Of a stretch of 15,556 bases of DNA, positions 13,905 through 15,556 are shown piece after piece (position 1 is the first letter of the stretch; the number at the start of each line of letters is the position of its first letter). A program made the translations under genes and the position numbers. The notes beneath the pieces are model-generated. The model saw nothing but the letters and a program-made list of their open reading frames with translations, did not search any database and was not told where the DNA came from. Source of the stretch: JBOHHM01 sp050725495 (GTDB taxonomy: Bacteria > Pseudomonadota > Gammaproteobacteria > Burkholderiales > Burkholderiaceae_C); the NCBI GenBank assembly GCA_050725495.1, contig JBOHHM010000153.1, positions 1-15,556 on the forward strand, read 5' to 3'.

Positions 13905-14134
13905 GAAGGCCCGCCAACCGCCCCGACCGCTTTGCGCGAACCCGGGTGGCTTCGCGCAGCGCGAGACGAAGGCGTCGTTGCAGGCCGCTTGGATCGAATG
14001 TCGACGCGTCGCCCGCCATCGGCCCACGGCAACACGCAGCGCGCCCGGCGCATCAGCGCCGCGATGCCATGTCGCTTGCGCATCATCGCATCGAGTTCTT
14101 CGCGCTGTTCGGTCGTCAGCACCATGGGGCGCAT
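13905..14134 (-). pseudogene. Frameshifted remnant of an IS630-family transposase
   Basis: From the ATG at 14134 (or 14125) the product reads MVLTTEQREELDAMMRKRHG, then ALMRRARCVLPWADGGRRVDIRSK, which matches the N-terminal helix-turn-helix start of IS630-type transposases. The similarity then hops to a second frame (ACNDAFVSRCAK, then FAQSGR) and a third (SGRLAGLLS), matching the continuous ACNDAFVSRW-KRF-SRLAGL order of intact relatives. At least two frameshifts are present, and the catalytic DDE part is missing because the remnant stops at the ymdB end. No terminal inverted repeats or target duplication could be recognised. Not functional. Confidence 0.6.
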
Positions 14135-14166
14135 GCCCCACTATCTGAGGTCAATACATCCGATTT

Positions 14167-15240
14167 TCATGATTCAGCGGACTGGCGCTCTGCGGGCCGT
14201 ACCGTGAAATACATCGCCTGGCCGCCGCCATTGCTGCGCAGCACCTGGAGCACGCAGTCGCGCAGGATCCGGGTGGCATCGAGCGTCTGGTGCAGCTTGT
14301 CCACGGAGTCGATGCTCACGCCGTCGATGCCGACGATCAGGTCGCCTTCGTGCAAGCCGGCGCGGGCCGCCGGGCTGTCACGCTCGAGTGACGACACGCG
14401 CACCGCGTGGCCCTGCGTGAGCTCGAACGCGCGCACGACCCGCCGGTCGAGCGCCACCGTCGTGCCGAGCACGCCGAGGTGTGCCCGTCGCACGCGCCCG
14501 TGCTGGAGCAGCTGCGGGATGACCCACGACGCGGTGTCGATAGCCACCGCGAAGCTGATCGATTGCGCGCCGCTGATGATCGCGGTGTTCACGCCCACCA
14601 CCTCGCCTCGCGAGTTCAAGAGCGGCCCGCCGGAGTTGCCGGGGTTCAGCGCAGCGTCCGTCTGGATCACGTCGGGGATCAGTCGCCCGGATGCCGCTCG
14701 CATGCTGCGGCCCAGTGCGCTGACGATGCCGGCCGTCACGGTGTGCTCGAAGCCGAGCGGGTTGCCGATGGCGATGGCGATCTCGCCGCGCCGCAAGGCC
14801 TTCGAGCTGCCCAGGGTCAACGCAGCCAGCGAGCCGCGCGACACGCCGTCGACGCACAGCACCGCGAGGTCGGTGTCCGGGTCGTCGCCGACCCATCGCG
14901 CCTCGAACTCGCGTCCGTCGCTCAGCGAGATCGAGTGGTGCAGCCCCTGGGCCTGCGGCGGCGTGACCGCGCCTGCGCGGGCAACGTGGGAGTTGGTGAG
15001 CACATAGCCGTCGGGCGTGAAGAGAAAGCCGGACCCTGTGCCCAGCGCAGCGTTACGGTCGCGCGCCCTTCCCAGCACGCGCACCGATGCGACGCTCGGA
15101 CCCGCACGCTCGACGACGCCGACCACGGTCTGCGAATAGGCGTCGAGAAGAGATGCGTCGCTGGCCACCACGATGAGTGCTCCACCATCGCATATGGGTG
15201 GGGCGTCGAGCGTTTCAAGTCCAGCTCGTGTGGGCCTCAT
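14167..15240 (-). CDS. Trypsin-like (S1C, HtrA/Deg-type) serine protease with one PDZ domain
   Basis: 357 residues. The protease domain (about 35-245) has GTGSGFLFTPDGYVLTNSHV with catalytic His85, DPDTDLAVL with Asp124, and NPGNSGGPLLNSRGEVVGVN with Ser203; the IAIAIGNPLG loop (154-163) is also typical. One PDZ domain follows at about 254-348 (HLGVLG, then SPAARAGLHEGDLIVGIDGV). All catalytic residues are present, so it should be active. Unlike DegP/DegS it has neither signal peptide nor TM helix at the start of the frame, so a cytoplasmic location is inferred unless the true N-terminus lies elsewhere. The ATG overlaps the stop of the upstream phosphatase remnant as ATGA, which implies an original two-gene operon. 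Its target is unknown. Confidence 0.9.
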   Translation of the reverse strand: MRPTRAGLETLDAPPICDGGALIVVASDASLLDAYSQTVVGVVERAGPSVASVRVLGRARDRNAALGTGSGFLFTPDGYVLTNSHVARAGAVTPPQAQGLHHSISLSDGREFEARWVGDDPDTDLAVLCVDGVSRGSLAALTLGSSKALRRGEIAIAIGNPLGFEHTVTAGIVSALGRSMRAASGRLIPDVIQTDAALNPGNSGGPLLNSRGEVVGVNTAIISGAQSISFAVAIDTASWVIPQLLQHGRVRRAHLGVLGTTVALDRRVVRAFELTQGHAVRVSSLERDSPAARAGLHEGDLIVGIDGVSIDSVDKLHQTLDATRILRDCVLQVLRSNGGGQAMYFTVRPAERQSAES

Positions 15241-15470
15241 GCATGTCGCACGGCAATCATCGTGATGTCGTCCAGCGGCCCGGCCGTTGAAGCGCGGGCA
15301 TCGAGGGCGGCATCGATGAGCCCGAGCAGCCGGTCGGCCGAGTCCTGCACCAGGCTCTGCAGGCTCGCCCGGCGGGCTTCGCCGAAGGCCTCTTGCGCGC
15401 CGCCGCCTCTACGACGTCGTCGGTGCAGCCCAGGAGGAGCTCATCGGGCTGCAGCTGCGCCGAGCCCACG
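15237..15470 (-). pseudogene. C-terminal remnant of a SpoIIE/PP2C-type protein phosphatase, frameshifted
   Basis: Upstream of about 15404 one frame reads QLQPDELLLGCTDDVVEAA, the usual LxPGDxLLLxTDGVxEA block. From about 15398 a different frame continues AQEAFGEARRASLQSLVQ and ends GPLDDITMIAVRHA, the standard DDITxxxVR terminus of PP2C/SpoIIE-family phosphatases. The frames differ as if one base had been lost between 15396 and 15415. In addition the conserved TDG reads TDD, and stop codons (15493-15496 on this strand) close the frame upstream. Intact relatives dephosphorylate Ser/Thr of anti-sigma antagonists and similar switches. Here only the last 75 or so residues remain. A sequencing error could explain the frameshift but not the missing N-terminus. 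Confidence 0.6.
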
Positions 15471-15473
15471 AAG

Positions 15474-15556
15474 GAGCGCGACTTCCTGCGCTACTAGGCC
15501 AACGAGGCCGAGCGTATCATGGCGCCGATCGCGCTGCCCGGGCCGACCGGCGAGAG
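15474..15556 (+). pseudogene. PutA-like (proline dehydrogenase / P5C dehydrogenase) fragment with in-frame stop
   Basis: The plus strand reads ERDFLRY, a TAG at 15495-15497, then ANEAERIMAPIALPGPTGE up to the window edge. This resembles the REAVDFLRYYA...LPGPTGE segment just before the P5C-dehydrogenase domain of bifunctional PutA, as I remember it. The stop sits exactly where the second Tyr of RYYA belongs (TAC to TAG). The match starts abruptly next to the phosphatase remnant, so it looks like a junction of two rearranged pieces. It is short and cut by the window end, so the call is moderate. Whether a longer putA continues to the right cannot be seen. Confidence 0.45.

Noticed and set aside
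13383..15240. Idea that the macrodomain and protease genes form one defence-like operon
   Set aside because: The genes are on opposite strands with a transposase remnant between them, so co-transcription is impossible; ymdB is a common housekeeping macrodomain.

Overview
The window looks like the chromosome of a high-GC betaproteobacterium, most likely a member of the Comamonadaceae (Burkholderiales). This rests on protein resemblance, on the bfd-tonB-exbB-exbD-hemP and surE-pcm-nlpD-rpoS arrangements, and on what look like short interspersed repeats of a kind I recall from that family. No search was run, so genus is not claimed.

Left part (1-3740), iron and heme. After the 3' end of an FMN-dependent alpha-hydroxy-acid dehydrogenase comes an iron-regulated block: a good sigma-70 promoter overlapped by a Fur-like box, then bfd (bacterioferritin-associated ferredoxin), a possible 24-residue membrane peptide, tonB, exbB and exbD. 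A second, clearer Fur box drives hemP, which is followed by two hairpins with T-tracts. Convergent to it lies a GlcG/HbpS-type heme-binding-family gene. TonB, ExbB and ExbD energise outer-membrane iron and heme transport. Bfd releases stored iron and HemP regulates heme uptake. No receptor or ABC heme transporter is present here.

Middle part (3870-8620), general functions: a BI-1/YccA membrane protein, a shared bidirectional terminator, rlmD (23S rRNA m5U1939 methyltransferase, carrying what looks like an in-frame repeat insertion), a LysR regulator, and a divergent omega-amino-acid:pyruvate aminotransferase. The LysR/aminotransferase intergenic region holds two overlapping inverted repeats.

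Stress block (8620-12144, minus strand): surE, pcm, nlpD and rpoS in the conserved order. The genes are tightly packed, with a 4-nt surE/pcm overlap and nlpD ending inside the rpoS ribosome-binding site. To the right, on the plus strand, are an MDR-family quinone oxidoreductase and a YmdB-type macrodomain deacetylase.

Right edge (13905-15556), mosaic of debris and one intact gene: a frameshifted IS630-type transposase remnant, an intact trypsin/HtrA-like protease with a PDZ domain but no visible signal peptide, the frameshifted C-terminal part of a SpoIIE/PP2C-type phosphatase that overlaps the protease start by ATGA, and a short PutA-like fragment on the opposite strand with an in-frame stop. 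This decayed protease-phosphatase pair is the least ordinary part of the window. Most of the rest is well-known housekeeping and iron metabolism.
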